64,000 nt of DNA from JAFAXD01 sp035472475 (GTDB lineage Bacteria; Pseudomonadota; Alphaproteobacteria; Rhizobiales; Xanthobacteraceae), in NCBI GenBank assembly GCA_035472475.1, contig DATIPA010000256.1, positions 1-64,000 of the forward strand, given 5' to 3'. Shown piece by piece: positions 39,518-48,906 of the stretch; the stretch's first letter is position 1; each line of letters starts with the position of its first letter. Under the pieces are notes generated by a model. It was given only the letters and a program-made list of their open reading frames with translations, was not told the origin of the DNA and searched no databases. A program made the translations under genes and the position numbers.

Positions 39518-40621
39518 GTGGCGGCCGGCCTTTTCGTGATCCAGGAGTCGGGCGCCTCGGGCGATCCTGCCGATGCGGGCGACGTGGGCGTGCGCTTCGA
39601 ATGGACCGCCGACAGCACGCCGACCCGACCATTCACCGGCAACTCCGGCGGCGGCGCGCGCGCGTGCCCAGTCAAGCCGTGGGCGCAGCCGCGCGAGCAG
39701 CGGATCGTCAAGACGAACTACCCCAACGCGGTCAAGCCGAGCGTGCAGGTGATGGGGCCAGTGCTCGGCCAGCAGACGTTCACCGGGCGCTGGGATGACC
39801 GCTACAACGGACCCGGCTACGCGAAGTTCGAGCAGTTCCGCATGGAGGAACTGATCGGCCGCGGCCGGATCGTCCGCATCTCGTACGATGAGTTCGCGTT
39901 CGACGGGATCATCGTGAACCTGGTCCCGACCGTGCAGAGGGCGTGGGACATTGACTACTCGATCACCTTCGAGGCGCTGTCGGTCCCGGCGGATCGCGAC
40001 ACGCTCGCGGTGCCCATCACGCCGGATTCGCCGCTGACCTCGCTGAACGCGCACGATCTGGCGGTGCAGGCGACGCTCGATGCGGACGGCGTGGCTCCGC
40101 GGAACGCGGTGGCCGGCACGCTGGCCAATGACATCACCGAGCAGCTCGTCGCGATGACCAGCGCGCGTGACGAGCTCGGTTCCTCGATCGACCTGATCAA
40201 TCTGTCCCTGCCGACCGCGCCGATCAACTCGTTCACGCGGATCGCCAGCCAGTTCAACGCGGCCAAGGCGGCGGCGTTCAACCTGCTGCTCCTCACCGCT
40301 GAGGTGCGCGCCGACCTCGACATGGCCCACCAGACCGCGATCAGCACGCTCGACTTTGAGGACTGGATCCGCTCGCTCCGGTTCGATGGCCGACTCGCGA
40401 TGCAGACGGCGGCGGATGGCGCCGCGAATGCGACCGAGCATGCGGAGCCGAGCGCGGTCCGCCGGTACCGGCCATCGGCCGGCGAGCACCTGTACGCGAT
40501 CTCCCGGCGGTTCTACAACACGCCGCACGCGTGGCACCTGATCTACGAGCGCAACTCGCTGCGCACGTTCGTCATGTCGGGCGCCGAGATCCTCTTCATC
40601 CCGGAGCGGGGCGGCACGTGA
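39518..40621 (+). CDS. Tail protein with C-terminal LysM domain
   Basis: 367 residues from GTG 39518. N-terminal beta half (RFEWTADSTPTRPFTGNSGG, FRMEELIGRGRIVRISYDEF, AWDIDYSITFEALSVPADRD), a helical middle, and C-terminal LysM: GEHLYAISRRFYNTPHAWHL, IYERNSL, AEILFIPE. LysM tail proteins connect tube and hub in myoviruses (gp53/gpU-like position). Confidence 0.8.
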   Translation: MAAGLFVIQESGASGDPADAGDVGVRFEWTADSTPTRPFTGNSGGGARACPVKPWAQPREQRIVKTNYPNAVKPSVQVMGPVLGQQTFTGRWDDRYNGPGYAKFEQFRMEELIGRGRIVRISYDEFAFDGIIVNLVPTVQRAWDIDYSITFEALSVPADRDTLAVPITPDSPLTSLNAHDLAVQATLDADGVAPRNAVAGTLANDITEQLVAMTSARDELGSSIDLINLSLPTAPINSFTRIASQFNAAKAAAFNLLLLTAEVRADLDMAHQTAISTLDFEDWIRSLRFDGRLAMQTAADGAANATEHAEPSAVRRYRPSAGEHLYAISRRFYNTPHAWHLIYERNSLRTFVMSGAEILFIPERGGT

Positions 40622-40626
40622 GCCGG

Positions 40627-41199
40627 CTACTCGTCCTCGCCGTCCTCATTCGGGAAGCACTCGCGCTCCCACGTCTTGCGCCACGCGTTGACCTCGGCGA
40701 TCGGGTAGCTCTTACGCAGCGTCATGTGCGGGGCCAGGCATCCGGTCGCCTGCTCACCCCGCCGCGGCCAGCAGTGGAACTCTACCGTCATGGCGTCGAA
40801 ATCGACGATGTAACCGAGGTCGACATCGGCGTTGCGCATGCGGATCATGACGCCGGCGGTGACCACATGCTCGATGCCATGGGACGGCTGGGCGTTCCGC
40901 AGCAGTCGATACCAAGTGACATCGCGATCGGTGATGCCATCCCCGCCGCCGACGCGCATGTCGAGGTAGCGATTGCCGAGGCGCTTGACGTGGTCGGCGT
41001 CCGCGATGGCCTCACTGTCGTCGACCATGGTGATCCCGGACACATCGGTCATCGTCTGCGCCAGCCGGTTCGGCGCACATGCTGCGCGCACCCATTCGAC
41101 CACCGTATCGCCGAGACCGGATGGGTACGAGTCGCTGTGGTTGTAGGTCAGCTTTTCCTGGCCATCGATGCGAAATCCAAAGACTCCTCGCGTGCTCAT
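40627..41199 (-). CDS. Minus-strand conserved protein (early-type insert 5)
   Basis: 190 residues from ATG 41199. The start GVFGFRIDGQEKLTYNHSDS and YPSGLG is a conserved block I recall in phage and bacterial hypothetical proteins; later GYIVDFDAMTVEFHCWPRRG. Unlike the other inserts it has a short leader and a strong ribosome site (AAAGGAG, minus strand 41211-41205). No function known. Confidence 0.65.
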   Translation of the reverse strand: MSTRGVFGFRIDGQEKLTYNHSDSYPSGLGDTVVEWVRAACAPNRLAQTMTDVSGITMVDDSEAIADADHVKRLGNRYLDMRVGGGDGITDRDVTWYRLLRNAQPSHGIEHVVTAGVMIRMRNADVDLGYIVDFDAMTVEFHCWPRRGEQATGCLAPHMTLRKSYPIAEVNAWRKTWERECFPNEDGEDE

Positions 41200-41217
41200 G
41201 GTTGCTCCTTTCGCCGA

Positions 41218-41246
41218 AAAGTAGTACGACTACAAAACAGCGTCAA
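41218..41246 (-). promoter_or_regulatory. Minus-strand promoter with perfect operator, leadered
   Basis: Minus strand: TTGACG (41246-41241), 17-base spacer, TACTTT (41223-41218), then about 12 bases to the AAAGGAG ribosome site. Operator GTAGTCGTACTAC (41233-41221), fully symmetric including GTAGT/ACTAC. Confidence 0.72.
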
Positions 41247-41255
41247 GGTGCCATC

Positions 41256-42947
41256 GTGACCGCCTCGCCGACCGCAGGCCAGAGCGTGTTCCGGCCCCAG
41301 TGCCGCGCGATCCTGCAGGTCATCCTCGACGGGTTCGGCGACAGCGTGCAGGACTCGGAAATCCAGGTCATCCCGATCATCCCCAAGTCGTGCACGATCC
41401 ACGTCAACAGCTACAAGCAGGCCGACTCGTATGAACTGGTGTTCGAGGCCAATGATCTGCCGTTCGACCCGGCGATCATCCGGGCCGGCGCCGCCGAGAT
41501 CTTTCTGTTCGACACGCCGAGCAACAATGACCCGGGGCAGCGGGTGCTCGATCGTGCGCATCCGCTGAGCTCGATCGATCCGGGCAACACGCGGCCCCGA
41601 TCTGCCGGCGAGAGCTTGGGGCTCGACCTGGACATCAACGCCGCAGAGTTCACCCTCGCCTACAAGCCCCGGATCGTCGGCACGTTCGACGACGATGATC
41701 TTGAGATGTCGGACGCCGGCAAGTGGGTCACGATCCGCGGCCAGGACTACACCGCGTTCCTCTGCGCGATCCAGTTCCCGCCGAACGCGGACCACACGGC
41801 GCGGCGGATCCCGGTCGGCAAGCGGCTCGACGAGATCGTCGGCGACCTACTCTCCGAGGCCGACCCGGACGGCCAGCTCGACGTGGTCGTGCGCGGGCTG
41901 AACGCGGCGGATCTGCCGATCGTGCATAGCGAGGTCGCGACGAACAAGCGGGGGATCGCCGTCGAGCAGGCCACGAGCTACTGGGATGTGATCTACAAGC
42001 TCGTCGAGCGGTACGGGTTCATCACGTTCGTGGATGGTCTGGACGTCGTGATCAGCCAGCCGAAGACGATCACCGACAAGGACGTCGGCTCGATCCGCCG
42101 GCTCGCCTGGGGGCGCAATCTCGAGCACCTCACGCTCAAGCGCCACCTCGGCAAGGAGCAGGCGCCCACACAGGTGGTGCGCTGCTACGTGCCGGGCAAG
42201 GGCACGCTCACGGCCGAGTTTCCGGACGGGCAGATCGACCGCTCCGGCGTATTCGTGGGCAAGGGTAAGCCGGGCAAGCACGGCGCCAAGCTCCGGTTCA
42301 AGCGGCGCATCAAGGAGCGCACGACGGTCTCGAAGAAGGGCAAAGTCAAGACCACGGTACGCGAGCGCGATGAGTACCAGATCAGCGATGTCCACGGGAT
42401 CACCGACCCGGCGATCCTCAGGCGCATCGCCGAGAACCGCTACCACCTGCTGGGCAAGGCCGAACGCACCGTGGTCGCCAAGACGCGGGACCTCAAGGTG
42501 CTCACCGGGGACACGCGAGACGGCAACTTCGCGAATCTACTCGAGGTTGCGGCGGGCGACGCGTTCACCGTCGAGTGGGACGAATTTAACAGCGAGATGC
42601 TGCAGAACAAGACGCTGCCGGACGCGGCCAAACAGGCCCGGCTCGTGGCCAAGGGCTATCAGGCCAGCGTCGCCGCCACGATCGTGAAGCACTACCAGAT
42701 CCTTGGCGCCATGGTGCGACCTTTGCGCTTCAAGGAGGGCACGATCGAGTACGATGCCGACAAGGGCGTGTCCATCGAACTCCAGTTACAGGACTTCCTC
42801 GTGATCGACGGCATCCGCGGCGACAGCGGGGCCGTGCGGCAGCCAACGCTCGCGCAGCGCCGCGAGACCTTGCGCAAGCACAACGGCGCTCCGGTGGGCT
42901 GGAGCGCGAAGTACCAGGCCGCGCAGCAGCGGAGGTTTGGGAAGTGA
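41256..42947 (+). CDS. Baseplate hub protein (gpD/gp27-like)
   Basis: 563 residues from GTG 41256. CTIHVNSYKQADSYELVFEA, NTRPRSAGESLGLDLDINAA, WVTIRGQDYTAFLCAIQFPP, VEQATSYWDVIYKLVERYGF, VQVIDGL-type strands and LRRIAENRYHLLGKAERTVV: the mix of beta barrels typical of late-control gpD/gp27 hub proteins. Sits between the LysM protein and the spike. Confidence 0.78.
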   Translation: MTASPTAGQSVFRPQCRAILQVILDGFGDSVQDSEIQVIPIIPKSCTIHVNSYKQADSYELVFEANDLPFDPAIIRAGAAEIFLFDTPSNNDPGQRVLDRAHPLSSIDPGNTRPRSAGESLGLDLDINAAEFTLAYKPRIVGTFDDDDLEMSDAGKWVTIRGQDYTAFLCAIQFPPNADHTARRIPVGKRLDEIVGDLLSEADPDGQLDVVVRGLNAADLPIVHSEVATNKRGIAVEQATSYWDVIYKLVERYGFITFVDGLDVVISQPKTITDKDVGSIRRLAWGRNLEHLTLKRHLGKEQAPTQVVRCYVPGKGTLTAEFPDGQIDRSGVFVGKGKPGKHGAKLRFKRRIKERTTVSKKGKVKTTVRERDEYQISDVHGITDPAILRRIAENRYHLLGKAERTVVAKTRDLKVLTGDTRDGNFANLLEVAAGDAFTVEWDEFNSEMLQNKTLPDAAKQARLVAKGYQASVAATIVKHYQILGAMVRPLRFKEGTIEYDADKGVSIELQLQDFLVIDGIRGDSGAVRQPTLAQRRETLRKHNGAPVGWSAKYQAAQQRRFGK

Positions 42948-42952
42948 GTGGG

Positions 42953-43174
42953 CTACACGCGCGGCGGCCAGCACCAGCGGTCGGTCTCGATCGTCTCGCT
43001 CTGCTCGGCGTCATAGACGACGTGTTGCTTGCCGGCGATGTCCCAATAGACGAGGTTCGCTCGACCTGTGGTCTGGTTGACGCCTACTACGAGGCCGGGA
43101 CATGGCTGGTCACTGCCGGTGAATGGCGGAAGGAAGTGGACGATACGGCCAACGGTTGGTTTCTGATTCGACAT
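42953..43174 (-). CDS. Minus-strand single gene (early-type insert 6)
   Basis: 73 residues from ATG 43174, leaderless. Small beta protein: TVGRIVHFLPPFTGSDQPCP, GLVVGVNQTTGRANLVYWDI, ETIETDRWCWPP. The layout (GRIVHF, PGLVV, W at the end) is like short phage proteins with an SH3-type fold found in many genomes. Function unknown. Confidence 0.62.
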   Translation of the reverse strand: MSNQKPTVGRIVHFLPPFTGSDQPCPGLVVGVNQTTGRANLVYWDIAGKQHVVYDAEQSETIETDRWCWPPRV

Positions 43175-43209
43175 GCCAAGTTTGTAGCACCGATACGCTG
43201 CGCGGTCAA
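43175..43209 (-). promoter_or_regulatory. Minus-strand leaderless promoter with operator
   Basis: Minus strand: TTGACC (43209-43204), 17-base spacer, TACAAA (43186-43181), 6 bases to ATG 43174. Operator GTATCGGTGCTAC (43196-43184), one mismatch. Confidence 0.75.
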
Positions 43210-43218
43210 GGGGGCATC

Positions 43219-43797
43219 GTGAAGATCACCGCCCCGTACCGCGGCCGGTCGTCGAGCAAGCGCCCTGACCTGACCGATCTGCGGCACGTGCTCAGCCAGG
43301 GCGATGCGCAGCGGATGTGGTGCTGCATCGCGCTCGTGCAGGCGCCGGCGGGTGAACAGCACTTCGAGGTACTCGCGGACGATGTGCACGTCGAGGTCGT
43401 CACGCAGCCCTCGCTGATTCCGCTGACCTGCCGGCTCGCCGCCGGGATCTGGCGGATCCCGGACGTCGGTGAGGAGGTCATGGTCCTGATCCCCGAGGGC
43501 CGGATCGACTTCATGCCCATGCTGATCGACGTGCTGAGCTCGGGCTCCGTGCCGACCACGCAGGGGCCCGCGCTCGGGACGTCGGTGCTCGCGCGGCCGA
43601 GCGTGCTGATCCACGATGGCTCCGGCGGCGCCGTGCCGCTCGCCACGGTCCCAGATCTGAACGCGCTCAAGTCGGCGATTCAGGGCTGGATGCCGGTCGC
43701 CAATGACGGCGGTGCGGCGCTCAAGGCGGCGCTCCTCGCGCTGTTCGCCGGCCCGCCGACATGGCCCGCGGGAACGACCGTCCTGGAGGCCAAATGA
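43219..43797 (+). CDS. Baseplate spike/assembly protein V-like
   Basis: 192 residues from GTG 43219. An OB-fold-like centre (GIWRIPDVGEEVMVLIPEGR, DFMPMLIDVLSSGSVPT) followed by short repeats and a C-terminal helical end. Position between hub and gpW-like gene is that of the gpV spike family. The spike tip Cys/His knob is not evident. Confidence 0.68.
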   Translation: MKITAPYRGRSSSKRPDLTDLRHVLSQGDAQRMWCCIALVQAPAGEQHFEVLADDVHVEVVTQPSLIPLTCRLAAGIWRIPDVGEEVMVLIPEGRIDFMPMLIDVLSSGSVPTTQGPALGTSVLARPSVLIHDGSGGAVPLATVPDLNALKSAIQGWMPVANDGGAALKAALLALFAGPPTWPAGTTVLEAK

Positions 43798-44255
43798 CCA
43801 ACGCGAGCGGACTCCCACAGGCCGAGCAGAACGCGCAGACCGCGCGTTTCTACGGCGCGGACATCTGGCTCGACATCTCGCGCCCGGACGCGACCGGACA
43901 GGCGCAGTACATCGTAACCCCGGCGGGCGATCTACAGCTCGCCACCGGCCGCGAGGCGCTGCGGCAGTCACTGCTCCGGCGCACGCTGACCGACCCCGGC
44001 GAATGGCAGACCGCGCCCGACTTTGGCGTCGGGGCGCGGCAGTTCGTCAAGGGCAGGAACACCGACACCGAGCGGACCGCGCTGATCAACCGCGTGCGCT
44101 CGCAGTACCTGCGCGACCCGCGGGTCCAGAGCGTGGACCTCGTGCTCGTGACCCCGCTCGACGACGGCTCGCCCGGCGTGCTGCTCCAGGCGCAGGTGAC
44201 ACCCAAGGGGCAGCTCGGCGTGCAACCGCTCCCTGTTCACCTGGAGATCCGCTGA
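43794..44255 (+). CDS. Baseplate wedge protein W (gp25-like)
   Basis: 153 residues from ATG 43794 (ATGA overlap). LATGREALRQSLLRRTLTDP, GEWQTAPDFGVGARQFVKGR, LINRVRSQYLRDPRVQSVDL is the standard GPW/gp25 family core, a lysozyme-like baseplate wedge component. Confidence 0.88.
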   Translation: MTNASGLPQAEQNAQTARFYGADIWLDISRPDATGQAQYIVTPAGDLQLATGREALRQSLLRRTLTDPGEWQTAPDFGVGARQFVKGRNTDTERTALINRVRSQYLRDPRVQSVDLVLVTPLDDGSPGVLLQAQVTPKGQLGVQPLPVHLEIR

Positions 44256-45349
44256 TGTCTGCCGCGCCCAGCTTCGACGATCTACTCGCCCAATTCGAAG
44301 CCGAGGCGCTCGCGCGCTTCATCGGCCCGGTGCCCCTGACCTTCCTCGAAGGCGACGTCACGACCGCGCTCCAGCACGGCGCGGCGGCGATGGCGGATGC
44401 GGTCATCCGTCACCAAGTGCAGGCCTTCCGGGATACCTTCATCGATGGCGCCAAGGGTGACGCGCTGACCACGCTCTCGAATGACCACCTCAACATCCAG
44501 CGCAACCCGGCGACGTTCGCGCAAGCCTCAGTTGCATTCTCGCGCACGGGCGGCGGGGCCGGCGGTACGCTGTCGGCGGGTTTCACCGTCGCCAGCGCGA
44601 TCGACGCGAGCGGGAACTCGGTCACCTTCACCCTGGACACCAACGTCACGTTCGGCAGCGGCGACAACGGCCCGCACAGTGCCGGCGTTACCGCGCAGAT
44701 CGCCGGTCGAGCCGGGGACGTCGGGGCCGGCACGATCGTCCGGCTCACCGGCACGCCGTTGTTCAGCTCGCTGGTCACCTGCACGAACGCGGCGACGGCC
44801 GCCGGCGGGAACGACGAGGAGCAGGATCCGAATCTGCGAGTGCGGGACCGCAACTTCTGGCAGACCCTGCGCCGCGGCACACTCGGGGCACTCGAACAGG
44901 GCGCGCTGACCGTGCCGAGCGTCCGGGTCGCGCGCGCCACCGAGGACCAGAGCACCGGCATCGTGACGCTCGTGGTCAGCGACAGCGACGGCAACAGCAC
45001 GGCGCAGATGGTCTCCGATGTGATCGCCGAGCTGGTGAACTGGAAGGCCGGTGGCGGCGTCGTGACGGTGCTCGGCGCGACCGTGCTGCTCGTGGACGTG
45101 ACCGGCATGCTGGTCGCTGAGCCGGGCGTCGACACCTCCGTGCTCGGGCCAGTGGCGGCGGATGCGATCGTTGGGCGCATCGCCAAGCAGCGCCAGGGCG
45201 AGACGTTGTTTATCGACTCGATCAAGGCGGCGGCGCTCGGCGTGGACCCGGATGCACTCAACGCGCTCGTGCTCACCACTCCGACAGTCGACGTCGTGCC
45301 CGGCTCACCGAGCCAGGTGATCCGCGCAGGCGTGGTGACCATCTCGTGA
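44255..45349 (+). CDS. Baseplate protein J-like
   Basis: 364 residues from ATG 44255. DAVIRHQVQAFRDTFIDGAK, GDALTTLSNDHLNIQRNPAT, then NDEEQDPNLRVRDRNFWQTL and the final VGRIAKQRQGETLFIDSIKA. Standard baseplate J (gp6-type wedge) layout with the beta-rich GGGAGGTLSAGF segment in the middle. Confidence 0.88.
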   Translation: MSAAPSFDDLLAQFEAEALARFIGPVPLTFLEGDVTTALQHGAAAMADAVIRHQVQAFRDTFIDGAKGDALTTLSNDHLNIQRNPATFAQASVAFSRTGGGAGGTLSAGFTVASAIDASGNSVTFTLDTNVTFGSGDNGPHSAGVTAQIAGRAGDVGAGTIVRLTGTPLFSSLVTCTNAATAAGGNDEEQDPNLRVRDRNFWQTLRRGTLGALEQGALTVPSVRVARATEDQSTGIVTLVVSDSDGNSTAQMVSDVIAELVNWKAGGGVVTVLGATVLLVDVTGMLVAEPGVDTSVLGPVAADAIVGRIAKQRQGETLFIDSIKAAALGVDPDALNALVLTTPTVDVVPGSPSQVIRAGVVTIS

Positions 45350-46221
45350 GCACGCTGACCACAGCGGAGCAAGAGCTCCTCGACTTCGCGACGGGCGCGC
45401 TCCCGTCCTGGGTCCGCTCGCCGGATGAGGTTCTCGCCAGCGCAGCCAAGACGATCGCGATGGCGCGCGCGCAGGGCGACTACCTGTTCTCTCAGGCGCT
45501 GATCACGCAGGCTACCGGCGCGACCGCGACCACGCCGGACTGGCTCGATCAGCACGCGCGCGATCGAGGGACTTCGCGGCAGGCCGGCGAGACCGACCCC
45601 ATGCTCCAGCAGCGGCTCCGCGTGATCCCCGATGCGATCACCCGGCAGGCAATCCTGGATGCGGCCAACGCGATTCTGGCGGCGGCCGGCGTGGCCGGCT
45701 CGGCGGCGCTCCTGGAGCTCCCTCGCGATGCCGCCTGGCTCGGGACCTATACCGCGCTGACCGGCACCGGCGGCACCTTCGTGCAGGTCGGCACGATCAG
45801 CAAGTTCACGCCGACCGCGCTGTGGACGGTGCCCCCGTTCCAGGCCGCGAACGTGACTCCGCAAGCGTCCTGGCAGCTCGTGATCAGCGGCGCGGCGAGC
45901 AGCGGCAACAACGGGACGCGCGCGATCACCGGGCTCGAGGGCAACGCCGCGCTCGTGGCCAATACCTCGGGCGTGGCCGGCGCAGATGCGACCGTGACGT
46001 GGAGGGCGCAGCGACTCGATGCACTCGGCAACGTGACCGATGGGCATGCGCGCTCTTTTGTGGGGCGGGGGTGGCGGGTGATCACCCCGCGCCCATTCAC
46101 GCTGCTGGTGATCTTGCCCTTCGGCACCTCGGCCGGCGTCGCTGCGAGCGTCGCCGAATCCGTCCGGCTCAAGAAGGCTGCTGGCTATCGCGTGATCGTC
46201 GAGAGAAGGCTCAACCCATGA
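45346..46221 (+). CDS. Baseplate protein I / gp7-like
   Basis: 291 residues from GTG 45346 (GTGA overlap). N-terminal SWVRSPDEVLASAAKTIAMA, DWLDQHARDRGTSRQAGETD and LRVIPDAITRQAILDAANAI are typical of tail protein I/YmfQ-type wedge partners of J; a beta domain has been inserted in the C-terminal half before RPFTLLVILPFGTSAG. Likely attachment point for fibres. Confidence 0.72.
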   Translation: MSTLTTAEQELLDFATGALPSWVRSPDEVLASAAKTIAMARAQGDYLFSQALITQATGATATTPDWLDQHARDRGTSRQAGETDPMLQQRLRVIPDAITRQAILDAANAILAAAGVAGSAALLELPRDAAWLGTYTALTGTGGTFVQVGTISKFTPTALWTVPPFQAANVTPQASWQLVISGAASSGNNGTRAITGLEGNAALVANTSGVAGADATVTWRAQRLDALGNVTDGHARSFVGRGWRVITPRPFTLLVILPFGTSAGVAASVAESVRLKKAAGYRVIVERRLNP

Positions 46222-46586
46222 ACGAGATCGACCTGATCAAGCTCCTCGCCCAGTCCGGGATCGCCGGGCTTGCGCTCGTGGCGTTGGGGTGGGTGGTTCG
46301 CAAGGTCGGCGAGCGGATGGTGATCTCGATCGATCGAATCGGACAGAAGATCGATGAACACACGAAGGCCGACCTCGCTGCACAGATGTCGGTGCGCGAG
46401 ATCGTGGCCGAGCTCCGCACCGACGTGGCGCTGCTGTCGTCGCATGTTCACACGGTGATCGAGTGGAACGGCGCGGAACGCGAGCGGCCACCACGCCGGA
46501 CCGATAGCGTGCCGGTCGTACGCTTCGACGATGACACGGACGGCGTCCCGGTGATCGCCGGATACGACCCACGAAGGAGGCGGTGA
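46218..46586 (+). CDS. Small membrane coiled-coil protein
   Basis: 122 residues from ATG 46218 (overlap). One N-terminal transmembrane helix (AGLALVALGWVVRKVG) followed by a coiled coil (DRIGQKIDEHTKADLAAQMS, AELRTDVALLSSHV) and a Pro/Arg tail. Holin-like or spanin-like architecture but placed in the tail region. Role unknown. Confidence 0.55.
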   Translation: MNEIDLIKLLAQSGIAGLALVALGWVVRKVGERMVISIDRIGQKIDEHTKADLAAQMSVREIVAELRTDVALLSSHVHTVIEWNGAERERPPRRTDSVPVVRFDDDTDGVPVIAGYDPRRRR

Positions 46587-46991
46587 ATGCCGATCGTTAC
46601 GGGTTATATCGGCCCCATCCACTGCAAGGATCTGCGGCTCGGACCGCCGGCGGTGCGCATCGACCCGCGCGATTGGCGCGTGCAGCGCCTGGCGCCGGAG
46701 GCTCTCGTGCGCTTCGTGCTGGATGTCGTAGAGCGGCGGATCTTCCTCGGACAGGAGATCGCGCCGGCCGGTGACCTCTACTGCGTGTTCCCTGGCCTCG
46801 CCATGCTCACCGAGATCACGGCCGACGCGCGGCGCGAGATCGGTACGTTCTACGAGTACCGAGATCGAGCCATCGGGCAGACGCTGCACGGCAATCCTAG
46901 CCTTCCATCGGTCCAGTTCCTTCACTACGAGGACTGGGAACAAGCGCGAGACATGATTGCGGCGGAAGTGCTCCGCCGGGAAAGAGCATGA
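46587..46991 (+). CDS. Tail-region protein, unknown
   Basis: 134 residues from ATG 46587 with a strong AAGGAGG ribosome site. AVRIDPRDWRVQRLAPEALV, GDLYCVFPGLAMLTEITADA and FLHYEDWEQARDM; compact alpha/beta. No family recognised. Confidence 0.5.
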   Translation: MPIVTGYIGPIHCKDLRLGPPAVRIDPRDWRVQRLAPEALVRFVLDVVERRIFLGQEIAPAGDLYCVFPGLAMLTEITADARREIGTFYEYRDRAIGQTLHGNPSLPSVQFLHYEDWEQARDMIAAEVLRRERA

Positions 46992-46995
46992 AGCC

Positions 46996-47445
46996 GTGTC
47001 AAAATCCAATGCCACCGAAACCGCGATCCTGGCCCTAATTTTCAACAACACTACATGGGCGAATATCGGAGATGCCACTGGCATCGTGGGATCGACCACA
47101 GCAGGCTCGCTATTCCCGAGTCTGCACACGGCAGATCCCGGCGAGGCCGGAACCGCGACCACCAGCGAGATCGCCTACACGGGATACGCCAGGCCTTCGG
47201 TCGCGCGCTCGTCGGGGGGCTGGACGGTCTCCGGTAACCAGGTCACCCCGGTCGCGACGATCTCGTTCGGCCAGATGACCGGCGGCGCCGGTGGTACCGC
47301 CACATTCTTCGGCATCACGCGCGCTGTCTCAGGCTCGGTCGAATTGCTTTATAGCGGCGCCATCACGACCCCGAGCGGCGGCATCTCGGTGACCAACACC
47401 GTAACCCCGCAGCTCACCACTGCAACCGCAATGACGGAGGACTGA
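46996..47445 (+). CDS. Tail fibre-associated structural protein
   Basis: 149 residues from GTG 46996. SNATETAILALIFNNTTWAN then SLFPSLHTADPGEAGTATTS, EIAYTGYARPSVARSSGGWT. This aLhtadPge-teisY-GYaR pattern is widespread in phage structural proteins of the fibre region. Small beta-sandwich. Confidence 0.7.
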   Translation: MSKSNATETAILALIFNNTTWANIGDATGIVGSTTAGSLFPSLHTADPGEAGTATTSEIAYTGYARPSVARSSGGWTVSGNQVTPVATISFGQMTGGAGGTATFFGITRAVSGSVELLYSGAITTPSGGISVTNTVTPQLTTATAMTED

Positions 47446-47446
47446 C

Positions 47447-47782
47447 ATGATCATCATCGACCAAATTTTCACGCATGGCAGCGGCGGAACAGGCGACGAC
47501 ACCGTGCCGCCTGGGATCACCGGCCTCGACTGGTGTCATCTTGTGAGCACTACGTCGCTCGTAGAGCTCACCGCCTTCCTGACGCTCAACCTACTCACGA
47601 TCGGCCAGCCGATCACGAACGTGCGCACGCCGCTCCTCGGCAGCGAGCAGACATACGCCGGGCTCGATGCGACGATGCGAGCCGCGGCGATCACGGCCGG
47701 GGCCTCTCCGAATCGCATCCCATATGTTCGATCGAATGGGTTCGATGCACCCGCTTCAGGACCGCCGTACTGGGAGCCGTAG
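47447..47782 (+). CDS. Fibre-region protein, unknown
   Basis: 111 residues from ATG 47447 (GGAGGACTGAC upstream). Contains GTGDDTVPPGITGLDWCHLV, FLTLNLLTIGQPITNVRTPL and GASPNRIPYVRSNGFDAPA. No family recognised. Confidence 0.45.
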   Translation: MIIIDQIFTHGSGGTGDDTVPPGITGLDWCHLVSTTSLVELTAFLTLNLLTIGQPITNVRTPLLGSEQTYAGLDATMRAAAITAGASPNRIPYVRSNGFDAPASGPPYWEP

Positions 47783-47785
47783 ACC

Positions 47786-48418
47786 ATGGCGTCCGCGTCG
47801 TCCACGTTCACAGGCATTGAGACCCCACTTAGCGAAGGCGGGGTCTGGACGGCATTGACTGCGTACTGGCAGCACATGACCAAGCTGAACGGGGCCAAGG
47901 TCGATGCGACGGTATTGGCGAATGACTGTGCGGCTCGATACACCGGGGCGACATTCACCGCGGACCATTACGCGGAACTCACGCTCGCCGCAGTACCGAC
48001 CGGCGGTCAGCTGTTCTTCCATTACGTGCTGTGTCGGATGAACACCACCGCGGCATGTTATGAGCTCACGACTGCGCCGGATGTCTCGACTACGACGATC
48101 CAGCTGTTTAGCCTGGACAATTCGGGCAATGGGACGCAAATCGGTGCGAATATTACGCTCGGATCTGCGATGGCAGCCGGTGACGTGATGCGCTTGGAAT
48201 GCATCGGAACTACGCTTAACGTAAAATATAATGGAACGTTGGTGCGCACTGCGACAGACTCGACTCTTGCCACTGGGCAGCCGGGAATCGGCGGATGGGC
48301 GCAGAATGCTACCAGCAACGTCGTGCTGACCAATCTGTGGTCGGCCGCGGATATCGTGGCATCGCTAGGCGCGCCATCGACACGGAACCGGACGCCGAGC
48401 TACCTTTTTGCGCTCTGA
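47786..48418 (+). CDS. Concanavalin-like lectin domain fibre protein
   Basis: 210 residues from ATG 47786. FTADHYAELTLAAVPTGGQL, LFFHYVLCRMNTTAACYELT, DVMRLECIGTTLNVKYNGTL and TGQPGIGGWAQNATS give the long beta-sandwich of LamG/ConA-like domains. Probably binds host surface glycans. Noticeably lower GC than the baseplate genes. Confidence 0.65.
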   Translation: MASASSTFTGIETPLSEGGVWTALTAYWQHMTKLNGAKVDATVLANDCAARYTGATFTADHYAELTLAAVPTGGQLFFHYVLCRMNTTAACYELTTAPDVSTTTIQLFSLDNSGNGTQIGANITLGSAMAAGDVMRLECIGTTLNVKYNGTLVRTATDSTLATGQPGIGGWAQNATSNVVLTNLWSAADIVASLGAPSTRNRTPSYLFAL

Positions 48419-48428
48419 AGGAGGATCC

Positions 48429-48899
48429 ATGCCTCGCTGCTATACCGTGACCCTCACCCCGACGGCGATTGCCGTGGCCACCACCGACCTGATCGCCTTG
48501 CGAGCGGCGACCGACATCCCGATCAAGATCCGTTCGCTGCGCGTGTGGCAGACCAGCGATTTCGGCGACGCGCAGGATGAAATAGTGACGCTCCAGCTCG
48601 TGCGTGGCAACACCACCGCAGGATCGGCCGGCGCGACATTCACCCCGGTTCCTGCCGACAAGAAGGATGCTGCGGCATCGCTCACCGCGCGCGTCGGCGA
48701 CACGACGGCGGCGAGCGCTGGAACCACAGATATTCCCTATCAGAGCGGGTGGAATGTGCGTGCGCCGTTCGAGTTCATCTTCCCGGACGAAATGATGGTG
48801 CGCGGAGACCAGGGGGGCGGGTTCATCGTGCTGCGCTTCGGCGCGGCGCCGGTCGACTCACTGACGGTCGCTGCATCGATCAGCGTCTGGGAGATCTGA
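48429..48899 (+). CDS. Fibre-associated structural protein
   Basis: 156 residues from ATG 48429, preceded by GAAGGAGGA, one of the strongest ribosome sites in the window. Beta-rich: YTVTLTPTAIAVATTDLIAL, IKIRSLRVWQTSDFGDAQDE, GGFIVLRFGAAPVDSL. Looks like a decoration or fibre-base protein found in several phages. Confidence 0.6.
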   Translation: MPRCYTVTLTPTAIAVATTDLIALRAATDIPIKIRSLRVWQTSDFGDAQDEIVTLQLVRGNTTAGSAGATFTPVPADKKDAAASLTARVGDTTAASAGTTDIPYQSGWNVRAPFEFIFPDEMMVRGDQGGGFIVLRFGAAPVDSLTVAASISVWEI

Positions 48900-48906
48900 T
48901 CGTCTC

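Noticed and set aside
37498..39711. A 737-codon minus-strand frame opposite the tape measure
   Set aside because: Same shadow effect; no motif, no start signal and it would span the tape measure and part of the next gene.
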